NCBI GenBank assembly: GCA_016787525.1 | Contig: JAEUUP010000020.1 | Location: 1-64,000, forward strand | From: Saprospiraceae bacterium | Lineage (GTDB): Bacteria > Bacteroidota > Bacteroidia > Chitinophagales > Saprospiraceae | Length of the DNA: 64,000 bases | Direction: 5' to 3' | Shown: positions 8,418 through 19,675 of the stretch, one piece after another | How the letters are laid out: each line of letters opens with the position of its first letter | Numbering within the stretch: the first letter of the stretch is position 1 | Notes under the pieces: generated by a model | The model's database searches: none | Told to the model about the DNA's origin: nothing | The model's input: the letters and a program-made list of their open reading frames with translations, nothing else | Translations under genes and position numbers: made by a program

Positions 8418-9830
8418 TTAATCGCGCTTTCGATTGTTCCAAAAGTAATAAAGCGGTACACCTGTCAAGGTCAAAACCAGACCCATTCCTGCTTCACGAG
8501 GGTTTGAAAAACAAGTAATAACTATCAAAGTGATGCAAAACAAAACGAAAATGGCTGGAACGATAGGATAACCCCATACCTTGTAAGGTCGCTCGGCATT
8601 GGGTTCGCGTTTGCGCAAAATGAAAACGCCCGCCGCCGTTGCACCATAAAAGAAAAAGGCGACAAATATGAGCATATCCGTCAATTGGTCGAAACTGCCC
8701 GACAGCACTAAGGCACATGCCCACACGCATTGCATCCAAGTTGCGACGTTGGGCGTATTCGTTACAGGGTCAATACGCTCTGCACCTTTGAAAAACAAAC
8801 CGTCTTCGCCCATGACTTGATAGATACGCGGTGGCATCAAAATCGTCGCATTGGTACAACCAAAAGTAGTCAAAAGGATTAAAAATGAGAGAATTGTTGC
8901 CCCAAATGTGCCTGCAAAATGGCGAATGACCTCAATGGCAGCTATCTGATTTTGTGCTTTTTTGATGGCAATGATGTCGTCAATCGGCAGCACATAGAGA
9001 TAGGTGAAATTGACCAAAGCATACGCTCCCATGATGATGAGTAAGCCGAAAAACAGTGCTAAAGGCAGGTTTTTGTTCGGATTTTGGATTTCACCACCTA
9101 AAAAGCCGACTGTATTCCACCCTTCATAAGCCCAAAATGCGGCAAGCATAGCCCCAAACAAAGCTTTTATTAAATCAAAATCGAACCACGACCGCTCGAC
9201 ATAATTTACTGAGGGGGTCATAAAATTGGTAATGCTGCCACCACTAAAAAACAGACCCGAAATGACAATCATTAGCAAGCCCGCTATCACTAATTTGGTT
9301 ATTGAATTACTCAACCATTCGCCGCCTTTCAGACCGCGTGTGTTGAGCCAAGTCAGCCCGATGATGATAAGGATGGTGAGAGCTTTCACGCCAAAATTGT
9401 CGAAAGGGGTCATTATGCCCAGAATTTTTACCTTTTCTAAGTCTTCCGACAAATGCGGCAATGGAACGAGAGAATTGACTGACTGTGCCACAACGTAAGC
9501 GATAGAAGAAATCGAAGCTGTTTTGATAACCGCAAACGTTGCCCAACCATACATAAAGGCCGTAAAACGACCATAAATTTTCTTAAAATAGAGGTATTCA
9601 CCGCCAGAACCAGCCATCATACCTGCAATTTCGGCATTACTCAGTGCGCCTGTCAAGCTGATAAAACCCGCCAAAACCCATGCCCAAAGAACGAGTGAAG
9701 GCGACATCAAACCCTCCGACATGGGCGCAACTTTCTTGTAAACACCCGAACCAATCACCGAACTCACCACTAAAATGGTTGCTGAGGAGAGTGTGATGGT
9801 GCGTAATAGTTGACCTTGTTTTTTTTCCAT
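8418..9830 (-). CDS. APC superfamily amino acid permease
   Basis: The 470-residue integral membrane protein has about twelve hydrophobic segments. The N-terminal sequence TITLSSATILVVSSVIGSGVYKKVAPM contains the GSG(V/I)(Y/F) substrate-binding loop typical of APC transporters. It most resembles LAT/serine-threonine exchanger-like permeases, but the substrate cannot be assigned. The start at 9830 is followed directly by a basic N-terminus. It is monocistronic, with its own terminator. Motif copy 9206 is read as TPSVN in a loop. Confidence 0.9.
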   Translation of the reverse strand: MEKKQGQLLRTITLSSATILVVSSVIGSGVYKKVAPMSEGLMSPSLVLWAWVLAGFISLTGALSNAEIAGMMAGSGGEYLYFKKIYGRFTAFMYGWATFAVIKTASISSIAYVVAQSVNSLVPLPHLSEDLEKVKILGIMTPFDNFGVKALTILIIIGLTWLNTRGLKGGEWLSNSITKLVIAGLLMIVISGLFFSGGSITNFMTPSVNYVERSWFDFDLIKALFGAMLAAFWAYEGWNTVGFLGGEIQNPNKNLPLALFFGLLIIMGAYALVNFTYLYVLPIDDIIAIKKAQNQIAAIEVIRHFAGTFGATILSFLILLTTFGCTNATILMPPRIYQVMGEDGLFFKGAERIDPVTNTPNVATWMQCVWACALVLSGSFDQLTDMLIFVAFFFYGATAAGVFILRKREPNAERPYKVWGYPIVPAIFVLFCITLIVITCFSNPREAGMGLVLTLTGVPLYYFWNNRKRD

Positions 9831-9944
9831 TTTCCGTTTTTTTAATTCTCACAAAGAAAAGAATGAAATGGGGTATTTCAAGAAATTGTACTAAAAAATA
9901 ACGAATATTGCCTTATTTCTTTCTAAAATTAAATATGAATAGTG

Positions 9945-11012
9945 ATGATAAAGAAAGTAGCGAAAATATTCTTAGTCATTTTGTTAATCGTGGGTAGCTT
10001 GGGCTTAAAATCTTATTACGACTCAGGTGGTTTCAAAACTATAAACAACCATTTTGATGGGAAAATGCAAAAAATCAGCGGACTTGTCGGTGTTGAGGAT
10101 ATCACAATTGACCCAACAACGGGTATTACGTTTTTGTCGTCAGAAGACCGTTGGGCGAAGACAATTGACAAAAAACCAACTAAAGGCACAATTTATACAC
10201 TGAATCTGAACGACTCTATTCTAACACCCCTCAGTAAAACGAGTGATTTTTCGGCTGACAATTTTCATCCACACGGCATTTCGCTTTATCAAACATCAGA
10301 AGGTAAAAAGTTGCTCTTTGTCATCAACCACTTAGAGCCAGAAGGGCATCAAATCGAAATTTTTGAATATAAAAATGACTCATTGCAGCATCGTGAAACG
10401 ATAAAGGACCCTTTGCTTGTGAGTCCAAACGATATTGTTGCGGTTAGTGAGCACTCATTTTATGTGACAAATGACCATAATGAAAAGTTGAGCAAGATGA
10501 GAACCGCTAAAGATATTGCCCAAATCGGAACAGGTAATATTTGCTATTTTGATGGTCAAAAAATGCAGAAAACAGGCATAGAAGGGTTGAAATATGCCAA
10601 TGGCATCAACAAAACAGCTGATGGTGCGAAGATATTTGTGGCAGAAACAACGGCTAAAAGAATTCGGATTTTCGACCGAAATATAACGACAGGAGCGTTG
10701 ACACAAGAAGATGAAATAAACACAAACACAGGTGTTGACAATATTGAAGTGGATACTGAGGGGTCGCTTTGGGTCGGTTGTCATCCACAAATGCTCAAGT
10801 TTATGGGTCATTCTAAAGATGAAAACAAACCTTCTCCATCTGAAATCATCAAAATAAGACGCTTAGGTAAAGGCAAATACGAACAAACCACAGTCTATAT
10901 GAATGATGGTTCTGAGATTTCTGCGTCTTCTGTTGGGGCTTTTTACAAAGATAAATTGCTTGTTGGTGGTGTTTTCCAAAGGCATTTCCTAGTTGGGAGG
11001 TTAAAAATGTAG
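9945..11012 (+). CDS. Paraoxonase/arylesterase-like six-bladed propeller protein
   Basis: The 355-residue protein starts at ATG 9945 (a GTG lies one codon upstream), with an N-terminal membrane anchor or signal (KIFLVILLIVGSLGL). The body resembles the PON/arylesterase and SMP-30 propeller families: FHPHGISLY, VINHLEPEGHQIEIFEY, SPNDIVAVSEHSFYVTNDH, YANGINKTADG, VDNIEVDTEGSLWVGCHP. The conserved Asn/Asp residues in these segments are calcium-site positions in the family. It may hydrolyse lactones or aryl esters outside the cytoplasm, with the substrate unknown. Motif copies 10226 (PLS) and 10753 (TEG) are in frame. Confidence 0.75.
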   Translation: MIKKVAKIFLVILLIVGSLGLKSYYDSGGFKTINNHFDGKMQKISGLVGVEDITIDPTTGITFLSSEDRWAKTIDKKPTKGTIYTLNLNDSILTPLSKTSDFSADNFHPHGISLYQTSEGKKLLFVINHLEPEGHQIEIFEYKNDSLQHRETIKDPLLVSPNDIVAVSEHSFYVTNDHNEKLSKMRTAKDIAQIGTGNICYFDGQKMQKTGIEGLKYANGINKTADGAKIFVAETTAKRIRIFDRNITTGALTQEDEINTNTGVDNIEVDTEGSLWVGCHPQMLKFMGHSKDENKPSPSEIIKIRRLGKGKYEQTTVYMNDGSEISASSVGAFYKDKLLVGGVFQRHFLVGRLKM

Positions 11013-11685
11013 AAAAACTATCACCACAATTTTGTCACAGATTTGGAAGCCAATAAAACAACATAGTCATAGATTTAAGCTAAAAAAGAGTGTTTTTTTA
11101 TACCAAAAAAGGGTTAAAACACTCGTATTTGATTAAAGTTTTATGATAAAAATTACATTTTTTCTAAAAAAAAGCAACAAACCTCCAGCTCGTTCTCTTT
11201 ATTGGCAATTTTTCTGAATAGTGACATGTTATTTGATACCAAAAACACTTAATATTCTATATTTTCAAAATTAAACAATCCTAAGTATCTTACTTTAAGG
11301 TTTACAAGTCAATTGTTTAGACCTAACATTTTTCATACATTTAATTTTCAATAACTCTTAAAATTACTATTCCTATCGCTTCCAACACTTACTCTCTGAT
11401 ATTAAAAGCTATTTGGACACTAAAGTCACAGTTTTATCTTGTTTTGAATTGTTAGAAATGTCATAAGCCTACAAATTTGTGTCATAAATCAAGAAAACAT
11501 AATTCTTACAGTATTGAATTAAATCTCTATTTTTTGAGCGGTGTTTATACTGAGGGGGTGTTTCAAGATTTAAAATTTTGTTAAAAAGTGACAGCCAATT
11601 CCATTTTAACAAAATTTGGCAAAGTATTCGCAAAACATACTTATCAACAAATTTTTATCATTTTTTCACTCATAACTAATTAACA
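11013..11685. other. Long AT-rich spacer without a gene
   Basis: No credible ORF is present. GAGTGTTTT (11088-11096) can pair with AAAACACTC (11116-11124) to form a probable terminator of the preceding gene. A motif copy lies at 11547. An inverted repeat with 14-bp perfect arms (11573-11586 and 11604-11617, 17-bp loop) lies about 70 bp before the next gene. Confidence 0.6.
11573..11617 (+). promoter_or_regulatory. Inverted repeat upstream of the fibre-like operon
   Basis: AAATTTTGTTAAAA (11573-11586) and TTTTAACAAAATTT (11604-11617) are perfect inverted copies separated by 17 bp. The repeat ends 68 bp before the ATG at 11686. Its position suits an operator or leader hairpin for the envelope operon; the function is inferred from position only. 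Confidence 0.45.
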
Positions 11686-12246
11686 ATGAAAAAGTTAAAG
11701 CGTTTCGCAATTTTATTGACACTTACTATTCTAGCATTTGGCGCAAAGGCACAAGACTCTCGTACTGACAATCACGCCATTACCATCGTTGTTCCCAACG
11801 TTGCTTTGTTAGACCTTGAAACAAGCGTAGCAAAAGATTTCACTGCTTCATTTACACACTCTGGTGAAGCTGGTGACAAATTAACTGCGCCTTCATCGAA
11901 CACTGATTTGTGGCTCAACTACTCTTCTATTTTGCCTGCAACAGGTGTTACGGCTCGCCGAGTTGATGTAAAAGCTAGTACAACAATCGCGGGTTTGGAC
12001 ATTGCTGTAGTAGCAGGTGCTATTACAACAGGTGCGGGTACAAGAGGTACGCCAGGCTCAGCTGTTACTTTGACAACTTCTGACCAACAACTTATCACAG
12101 GCATTGGTAGTGCATACACGGTCAGTGGTGCAAGTAAAGGTCACCAATTGACTTACACTTTCACTGCTTTGGATGCTAACTATGCCAACATTCGCTCAAC
12201 AACAGGTACGCCTGTAACAGTCACTTACACATTGGTTGATTATTAA
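11686..12246 (+). CDS. Small secreted beta-rich protein, fibre-subunit-like (A)
   Basis: The 186-residue protein has a clear signal peptide ending FGAKAQ. The mature part is Thr/Ala/Ser-rich and predicted to be all beta, with no Cys. It is a paralogue of the protein at 16149-16694: both share a xVPNVALLDLE / LPSVALLDIE opening, a single ...W(L)N(Y/F)(S/T)S strand, a G-rich middle and a C-terminal strand (TVTYTLVDY versus TLVYTLIDN). A terminal strand of alternating hydrophobic residues is what donor-strand pilus subunits show, but no named family is recognised. It is the first gene of the operon. Confidence 0.6.
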   Translation: MKKLKRFAILLTLTILAFGAKAQDSRTDNHAITIVVPNVALLDLETSVAKDFTASFTHSGEAGDKLTAPSSNTDLWLNYSSILPATGVTARRVDVKASTTIAGLDIAVVAGAITTGAGTRGTPGSAVTLTTSDQQLITGIGSAYTVSGASKGHQLTYTFTALDANYANIRSTTGTPVTVTYTLVDY

Positions 12247-12279
12247 TAGTTAAGTGTTCAGTGATTTTAAAACCACATG

Positions 12280-12319
12280 ACAATACTTGCGTCAGATTAC
12301 GATTTGACGCAAGTATTGT
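12280..12319 (+). terminator. Hairpin between subunit A and chaperone-like gene
   Basis: ACAATACTTGCGTCA (12280-12294) pairs perfectly with TGACGCAAGTATTGT (12305-12319). There is only a weak T/A tract after it, so it may be an attenuating terminator or an mRNA-stabilising stem that lets subunit A be expressed above the downstream genes. Confidence 0.6.
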
Positions 12320-12359
12320 AAAATAAGAACTCTGTTTCAAGAAAATCAAACCGATATAA

Positions 12360-13139
12360 ATGAAAAAATTGGTTCATCTCTTCTGGCTTTTACTCTCTTT
12401 TAACACAAAAACTATTGCAGCAGTCATGGTATTGAATGGGTTGACGCATGTTCACAACTCAGTAGCAGGTGGCATCATCAATGGCAAAATCGTGGTCAAA
12501 AACGAGTCTGCAAAAGAAACGCGTATCCTTATTTATAAACAAGATTTGGTTTCAAACTGCGGCAAATCAATAGAATATACCGATGTCAACAAGCACAATC
12601 GCTCGCTTGGTAAATGGTTACAAACCAATATTGATGAAAAAATATTGCAGCCCCGAGAGGAATACACGGTTTCATATTCAATAAATTTACCCAAAGAGGA
12701 AGTTGAAAAGGGTACTTATTGGTCTGTTTTGATGATTGAAGGGGCTGACCCTGTCAAAGAAGAGAACAATAATGGCATGCAAGTGAACTCCAAAGTGCGT
12801 TATGCTGTACAAGTCATAGCCGATATAGAAGGTTTTGAAAGCCCGAAATTATCATTTGAAGATGTTCAATTTGATGCAAAAGAAGGCAAAACTGTCAAAA
12901 TTAGGCTCAAAAACGAAGGTCTTTTCAGTGCTAAAACCAAAGTGTCTTTGGAGGTTTTCTCAACAAATGGAAAAAAAATAAAGACATTAGAAGCCGTTGG
13001 TAAACGGATTTACCCTAATCAATGCAACAATTTTGAAATTGAACTCAAAGATTTGCCCTCAGGTCAATATGAATGCATTGTGGTTGCAGACAATGGAAAA
13101 GATTTGTTCGGCTCAAATATGACGCTTGAAGTCAATTGA
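12360..13139 (+). CDS. Two-domain Ig-like periplasmic protein, chaperone-like
   Basis: The 259-residue protein starts MKKLVHLF with a signal peptide. Residues about 25-145 form an Ig-like domain (GKIVVKNESAKETRILIY, then LQPREEYTVSYSINLPKEEVEKGTYWSVLMI) that resembles DUF916 and the first domain of pilus chaperones; residues 150-259 form a second Ig-like domain (VKIRLKNEGLFSAKTKVSLEVF). The two-domain layout, size and place before an outer membrane barrel suggest a periplasmic chaperone or adaptor. No conserved chaperone Arg/Lys pair can be proven by eye. The stop codon TGA shares its A with a motif copy (13139). Confidence 0.55.
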   Translation: MKKLVHLFWLLLSFNTKTIAAVMVLNGLTHVHNSVAGGIINGKIVVKNESAKETRILIYKQDLVSNCGKSIEYTDVNKHNRSLGKWLQTNIDEKILQPREEYTVSYSINLPKEEVEKGTYWSVLMIEGADPVKEENNNGMQVNSKVRYAVQVIADIEGFESPKLSFEDVQFDAKEGKTVKIRLKNEGLFSAKTKVSLEVFSTNGKKIKTLEAVGKRIYPNQCNNFEIELKDLPSGQYECIVVADNGKDLFGSNMTLEVN

Positions 13140-13186
13140 CCCCCTCAGTATTTTACAATTTCATAATTCATAAGTAAGCCGATTTT

Positions 13187-13392
13187 AATAAACTACACCA
13201 TTACACACTGTTTTTTTTGCTCCGAAGGAGTCTCTTGGACAAGCAAAAAAAGCGTGCTTTGAGAATATTTCTTTCGGATTGAAGCTAAAAATTGAGGCAA
13301 AAGCCTCAATTTTTAGCTTCAATCCATAAAAAAATTTATTTTGTACGCTTTTCGTGCGTAGCACGAAACAGTGTGTAATACTGTAGTTTATT
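13187..13392. repeat. Hairpin-cored inverted-repeat element, copy 2
   Basis: Outer 27-bp arms (13187-13213 and 13366-13392) are inverted copies with two mismatches; each begins or ends with AATAAACTAC. The core at 13276-13325 has perfect 23-bp arms around AAAA and shares no sequence with the core of copy 1. The left arm contains the mini-hairpin module (13219-13240, complement strand) and the right arm contains TTTGTACGCTTTT and a CGTGC-GTA-GCACG hairpin. It sits inside the fibre-like operon between two same-strand genes, where it fills most of the 317-bp gap. Confidence 0.75.
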
Positions 13393-13456
13393 GATGTGGC
13401 GTTACTAATTTATATTTAATCTTTTCCTTAAATATTCACAAAACACGCTAAAAACA

Positions 13457-16168
13457 TTGAAAAAACTGGTTCATATATTGCTTTTGTGCGCTCATCTTGC
13501 TTGCTATGGGCAGGAGAAAACAGAAGTAAGGGTATCAAACTTGCCTGAATCTGTCAACCCAGGGCAATTTTTTTCTATGTTTTTGCATATCACTTCCGAT
13601 CAACCACTACAACAAGGCTTTCAAAATCGTGTGACTTTGCCCAATAATTGGAAAGTTATAACCGAAAAAAAATTAACTACGACCAACGATTCGTCGAGCA
13701 TAAAATTTCTTTACAGCATTTCGGTACCCCCTCAGTATCCAGCGGGAACATATCCAATTGATTTTCAAATATTTGTAAATGATGAAAAAATAAGTAGCAA
13801 AACCGTCAAAGTACAAATTTCGGAAGTTCGGCAATTAGAAGTCACAGCTCTAAATCAACCTGAATACGTGAAAGAAGGTGAGGTTTTGAAAGTCACTTAT
13901 TTGATTCAGAATTTAGGAAATAAAACTGAACGCATTCACCTAAGTACATCACATGGAGAAGTAGAAAATGGCAAGGATTCGATTGATATTAGCCCCAATA
14001 GCTACCGTCAAGTTGTCGTCAAACAATCTATCCCCGTAACTGAGCATAATACTTGGCAAACATCGTCTGACCTCAAAGTTGTATTGAAAAACCAACTAGC
14101 ACCTATCATTCAGACGGTTTCCGTGCCAGTTTATGCGGCAAAAGTTAAAAGGAATGATCCTTATCTGCGTTTTCCCTTGGACATCGGTGTCAGTCGCTTG
14201 GACTATCGTTTGGGTCAACAAACCTCATCAGCTTATCAAGTCAATGCTGAGGGTAAAGGCTATCTTGATTTTGCCAAAAAGCATCACCTCGACCTTTTAC
14301 TGAGGGGGCCCAGTCAATTCACATTCCCCACCATTGGCAACTACGACCACTATTCGGTTGCCTATTCTTATGAAGAAAAAACAAATGTTGTAGTAGGCGA
14401 TTATGGCTTAAAAATCAACAACTTAATGGAATTTGGGCGTTACGGCAGAGGCTTCAAAGTTGATCAAAATTTAAATAAAGCGCAAGCCACTATTTTCTAT
14501 CAACAGGCACGTTTTTTCCCAAATCAAAAAGATGCTTTTGGTGGTAGTTATGTGTATAAACTGAAAGGCGATTCAAAAATTGGTGTGCAGTTTATTTCAA
14601 AAAACTTGACCGCAGACAATACTCTGTTTAGATCAAATATTGTAGGTGTTTCTTCCTTTTTGAAAAAAAGATATTTTATAAACGAAACTGAATTGGCTTT
14701 AGGACAAGCTAAAAGCAAATATGATATTGGTTTTTATAACAAATTTCACTCACACTATAACCGATTGACTTTCAATAGTGAACTAATTCATGCGGGTAAA
14801 AATTTCTACGGTTTTTACACCAATAGTTTGCTATTTGTCAACAGCTTGAATTACTATTTGACTCCCAAATTCAATATTGGTGTCAACAGCAATATCACAC
14901 GCATCAATCCAAGTTTAGATGTGTTGCGCTATGCCATTTCGCCTTATACCTCAACTCATACCGCCTTTTTGTCGTATCAGCCGAATAGCAAAAACTTATT
15001 TCATCTCAATTTTACAAAACAAGAGCGAGAAGATCGTCAACAACCTTCGACTTTTCATTTTAAAGAAGATTTTGGTAATTTTTTCTACAATTTGACGACT
15101 TCAAAAGTGACTGTTTTTGCCCAAGCCCGTTATGGTTTTGCTCAAAATCTAATGGCGATTGATAGTTTGCGCCGCAAACAATTTACGTCCTATATGGCGC
15201 AACCTTCTGTTGCTGTTTTGCCTTGGTTATGGATTGGTGGATACTTTGAGCATCAACACACAACTAAATTTTCGGCTACAAATACCTATCAAGATTTGTT
15301 TTTTTATGGTGGTAATGTGCGTTTGAACTACAAAAACCGCGTCAGTCTCAATTTTATGTATCGCAACAATTACGCACCTGACGAGTTTTTTGAGCAACGT
15401 AGTTTTATGGATGGTTCTTTGATAGTGAATTTCGATAAGCATCAATTGAGTCTCATCGGGGGGCGTGTTTATTTGCCAAATTTGTCTAATAATGACCAAA
15501 ATACAGTCTATTTGACGACAAAATATGTTTACAGGCTCAATTTAGGTATCAAGAAAGATAAAAAACTGGGACACATTAATGGTCAAATTTCTGCCACATC
15601 AAGCAACATCAACCGAGAAGGCATTTTGATGCAGTTGGGGCAGTATAAAGTTTTGACAGACAAAGAAGGACGTTTTAGTTTTCCGAATTTAGTGCCTGAT
15701 AGGTATTTCGTCACCATGGTACAAGACGAAAAAAGGCTCGGCATTGTGCCAACACAAAAACTTCCACTCGAAATAAACGTAAAAGCAGAAAATACCGAAT
15801 TGGTCAATATCACTTTGATAAAATCAGGCGGTGTCGTTGGTTCTGTTAAATTTGAAAACTCGAACAACAGCACCCCCTCAGTAAAACCAACGATTTATAT
15901 CAAATTATACAACGAAAAAGAGAGTTTTACGACTCAAATGAATGAAAAAGGTGAATTTTCATTCAAAGAGATGAAACCAGGTTCATGGCATTTGAAAGCA
16001 TTTATGGCAGGCAAAAATGAACAATTTGAGATTGTCAATACAGAACAAGACATCGAAATCGAAGCAGGACAATTGAAAAACAGTGTCTTTAATGTCAAAA
16101 CTATTGAAAGAAAAATTCAGTTTTCGGGTCAATCATTCCACATTTCAAGTGATAAGAAAAAGCCTTAA
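13457..16168 (+). CDS. Large outer membrane beta-barrel protein with Ig-like N-domains, usher-like
   Basis: The 903-residue protein starts at TTG (13457); its first residues MKKLVHI repeat the start of the preceding protein. After the signal peptide come two NEW3/Ig-like domains (about 25-125 and 130-230), then a long barrel region of alternating aromatic strands (about 245-695), then two carboxypeptidase-regulatory-like domains (GHINGQISATSS..., about 700-790, and GGVVGSVKFENS..., about 795-890). The order resembles an usher: periplasmic N-domains, barrel, periplasmic C-domains. I do not recognise it as a member of the PapC/CsuD usher families. Motif copies 13726, 14297 and 15872 are in frame. 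Confidence 0.6.
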   Translation: MKKLVHILLLCAHLACYGQEKTEVRVSNLPESVNPGQFFSMFLHITSDQPLQQGFQNRVTLPNNWKVITEKKLTTTNDSSSIKFLYSISVPPQYPAGTYPIDFQIFVNDEKISSKTVKVQISEVRQLEVTALNQPEYVKEGEVLKVTYLIQNLGNKTERIHLSTSHGEVENGKDSIDISPNSYRQVVVKQSIPVTEHNTWQTSSDLKVVLKNQLAPIIQTVSVPVYAAKVKRNDPYLRFPLDIGVSRLDYRLGQQTSSAYQVNAEGKGYLDFAKKHHLDLLLRGPSQFTFPTIGNYDHYSVAYSYEEKTNVVVGDYGLKINNLMEFGRYGRGFKVDQNLNKAQATIFYQQARFFPNQKDAFGGSYVYKLKGDSKIGVQFISKNLTADNTLFRSNIVGVSSFLKKRYFINETELALGQAKSKYDIGFYNKFHSHYNRLTFNSELIHAGKNFYGFYTNSLLFVNSLNYYLTPKFNIGVNSNITRINPSLDVLRYAISPYTSTHTAFLSYQPNSKNLFHLNFTKQEREDRQQPSTFHFKEDFGNFFYNLTTSKVTVFAQARYGFAQNLMAIDSLRRKQFTSYMAQPSVAVLPWLWIGGYFEHQHTTKFSATNTYQDLFFYGGNVRLNYKNRVSLNFMYRNNYAPDEFFEQRSFMDGSLIVNFDKHQLSLIGGRVYLPNLSNNDQNTVYLTTKYVYRLNLGIKKDKKLGHINGQISATSSNINREGILMQLGQYKVLTDKEGRFSFPNLVPDRYFVTMVQDEKRLGIVPTQKLPLEINVKAENTELVNITLIKSGGVVGSVKFENSNNSTPSVKPTIYIKLYNEKESFTTQMNEKGEFSFKEMKPGSWHLKAFMAGKNEQFEIVNTEQDIEIEAGQLKNSVFNVKTIERKIQFSGQSFHISSDKKKP

Positions 16169-16694
16169 AATATTATCAACTGTTTCATTTTTACTGTTTT
16201 ATGTAAAAGGTTGGACACAAACAACGGCATCTGTGGGGGTCAGTATTTCACTTCCCAGCGTTGCTTTATTGGATATTGAACCTAATAACAGTGCTATTTC
16301 ACTGAGTTTAACTGCGCCTACTGAGGGGGGTAATCAACTCACAGCGACAACCACCAATAATTCAAAATGGCTCAATTTCACATCCGCTGTTTCGACAGGT
16401 ACGACTCGTCGGATTGGCGTTCAAATGTCTGGCTCTTTGCCAAATGGCGTTAATTTAAAGCTAACCACAGCAAATTATGCAGGGTCAGGAGCTGGCAATA
16501 GGGGTAGTGCCGTTTCGATAGTCTATTTAAGTGGGTCGCAACAGACTATTGTTAACAATATTGGCGGCGGTTATACTGGTACAGGTTCTAACAACGGATA
16601 TAATTTGACATATTCATTAGAGATTTCAAATTACGCTCTTTTGCGAAGTCAATCTGCCACTGTTACACTCGTTTATACATTAATTGATAATTGA
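16149..16694 (+). CDS. Small secreted beta-rich protein, fibre-subunit-like (B)
   Basis: The start is GTG 16149, giving a good signal peptide (RKSLKILSTVSFLLFYVKGWTQ); it overlaps the end of the barrel gene by 20 bp. The mature domain is paralogous to the protein at 11686-12246: xLPSVALLDIE opening, WLNFTS strand, G-rich loop with GNRGSAVSIV, and closing strand TLVYTLIDN. Motif copy 16318 is read as PTEGG. Translational overlap with both neighbours supports a single operon with the barrel protein. Confidence 0.6.
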   Translation: MIRKSLKILSTVSFLLFYVKGWTQTTASVGVSISLPSVALLDIEPNNSAISLSLTAPTEGGNQLTATTTNNSKWLNFTSAVSTGTTRRIGVQMSGSLPNGVNLKLTTANYAGSGAGNRGSAVSIVYLSGSQQTIVNNIGGGYTGTGSNNGYNLTYSLEISNYALLRSQSATVTLVYTLIDN

Positions 16695-17185
16695 TGAAGT
16701 CTATTCTAACAATAATATTTTTGCTCTTTTATGTTGTTATAAAAGCTCAAAGTATAGCAGCAAGCCCGGGTTGGAGTGTATCAGTTCCTGCCAATACCAT
16801 TACTGAAGCGGGTAGTGACTATTCGGCAAATGCTACGAGTGCTATCAATCAAACATTGGTCAGCCTAACCATGCCAGGAGGGGTTTTTGGGGCGAATTTT
16901 ACTGTTAGTGTGCATAAAATAGACACCGATTGGCATTCTAACCTTAGTCTTTGGGTACAAAGAACAGGAACTGGCACTGGAAACGGGCTTTTTTCTGCCT
17001 CAATAACGGGCGGAGCTTCTTTTTTACAATTAACCAGTTCGCCGCAAACGTTCTATACAGGTACAACTGGTTTTTTAGGTTCAACTCGGAATAATGTGCC
17101 TATTCAATATGAAATCCGAGGAATTTCGGTACTTATTCCCGTCAAAACCTATTCAACGACGGTGGTTTATACGATTTCAAATTGA
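16694..17185 (+). CDS. Small secreted beta-rich protein, fibre-subunit-like (C)
   Basis: The 163-residue protein starts at ATG 16694, which shares one base with the stop codon of subunit B (TGATG). The signal peptide is KSILTIIFLLFYVVIKAQ. The mature part (about 145 residues) is Ser/Thr/Gly-rich and all-beta, ending TYSTTVVYTISN, again a hydrophobic-alternating terminal strand. It is not clearly homologous to subunits A and B in its middle. Last gene of the operon, it could be a tip or accessory subunit. Confidence 0.55.
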   Translation: MKSILTIIFLLFYVVIKAQSIAASPGWSVSVPANTITEAGSDYSANATSAINQTLVSLTMPGGVFGANFTVSVHKIDTDWHSNLSLWVQRTGTGTGNGLFSASITGGASFLQLTSSPQTFYTGTTGFLGSTRNNVPIQYEIRGISVLIPVKTYSTTVVYTISN

Positions 17186-17199
17186 GTCTGGACGACAGT

Positions 17200-17412
17200 C
17201 AATTTGATACCAACATAGACAAATGCTAAGAATATACACAACATTGGTCGCAAGCTCCCTCGTTACAGAAATAATTTTTATAGAGGTAAGTAAATTTTTG
17301 AGCTTTACAAGCTAAAAAATTGACTTCCCTCTGAAAAGATTATTCCAAAGCACGTATTTTGAGTGAAGCGAAAAACAGTGAGTGTTTAGCACTTTTAAAT
17401 GTCGCTATCAAA

Positions 17413-17414
<2 letters not shown>
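17200..17414. repeat. Hairpin-cored inverted-repeat element, copy 3 (degenerate)
   Basis: The core at 17282-17332 has 24-bp arms with three mismatches and a 3-bp loop, and a sequence unlike the other cores. The flanks repeat the shared pattern (GATTATTCCAAAGCACG, then GCGAAAAACAGTGAGTG). Outer arms containing AATTTGATA and GCTAA are inverted copies (about 17201-17230 and 17385-17413). It lies between convergent genes and its right end reaches the stop codon of the gene ending at 17413. Confidence 0.65.
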
Positions 17415-19548
<2,134 letters not shown>

Positions 19549-19675
19549 CTACACTTCATTTTCAATTTGATACGCTTCGTTTTACAAAATTTTCATACAT
19601 GAAGCCGATGCGGCAATTTTGTATCATAAATCAATGAAAGCAAATTTTTATTCAATCAAAAATCAAAAAATCGTA

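Noticed and set aside
11573..11617. Invertible promoter between inverted repeats
   Set aside because: The 17-bp spacer is too short to hold a promoter that could be switched by inversion, and no recombinase gene is near.
16231..16250. GGGGGTCAGTAT in subunit B
   Set aside because: It combines the G-run and the CAGTAT of opposite motif strands and is not a copy in either orientation.
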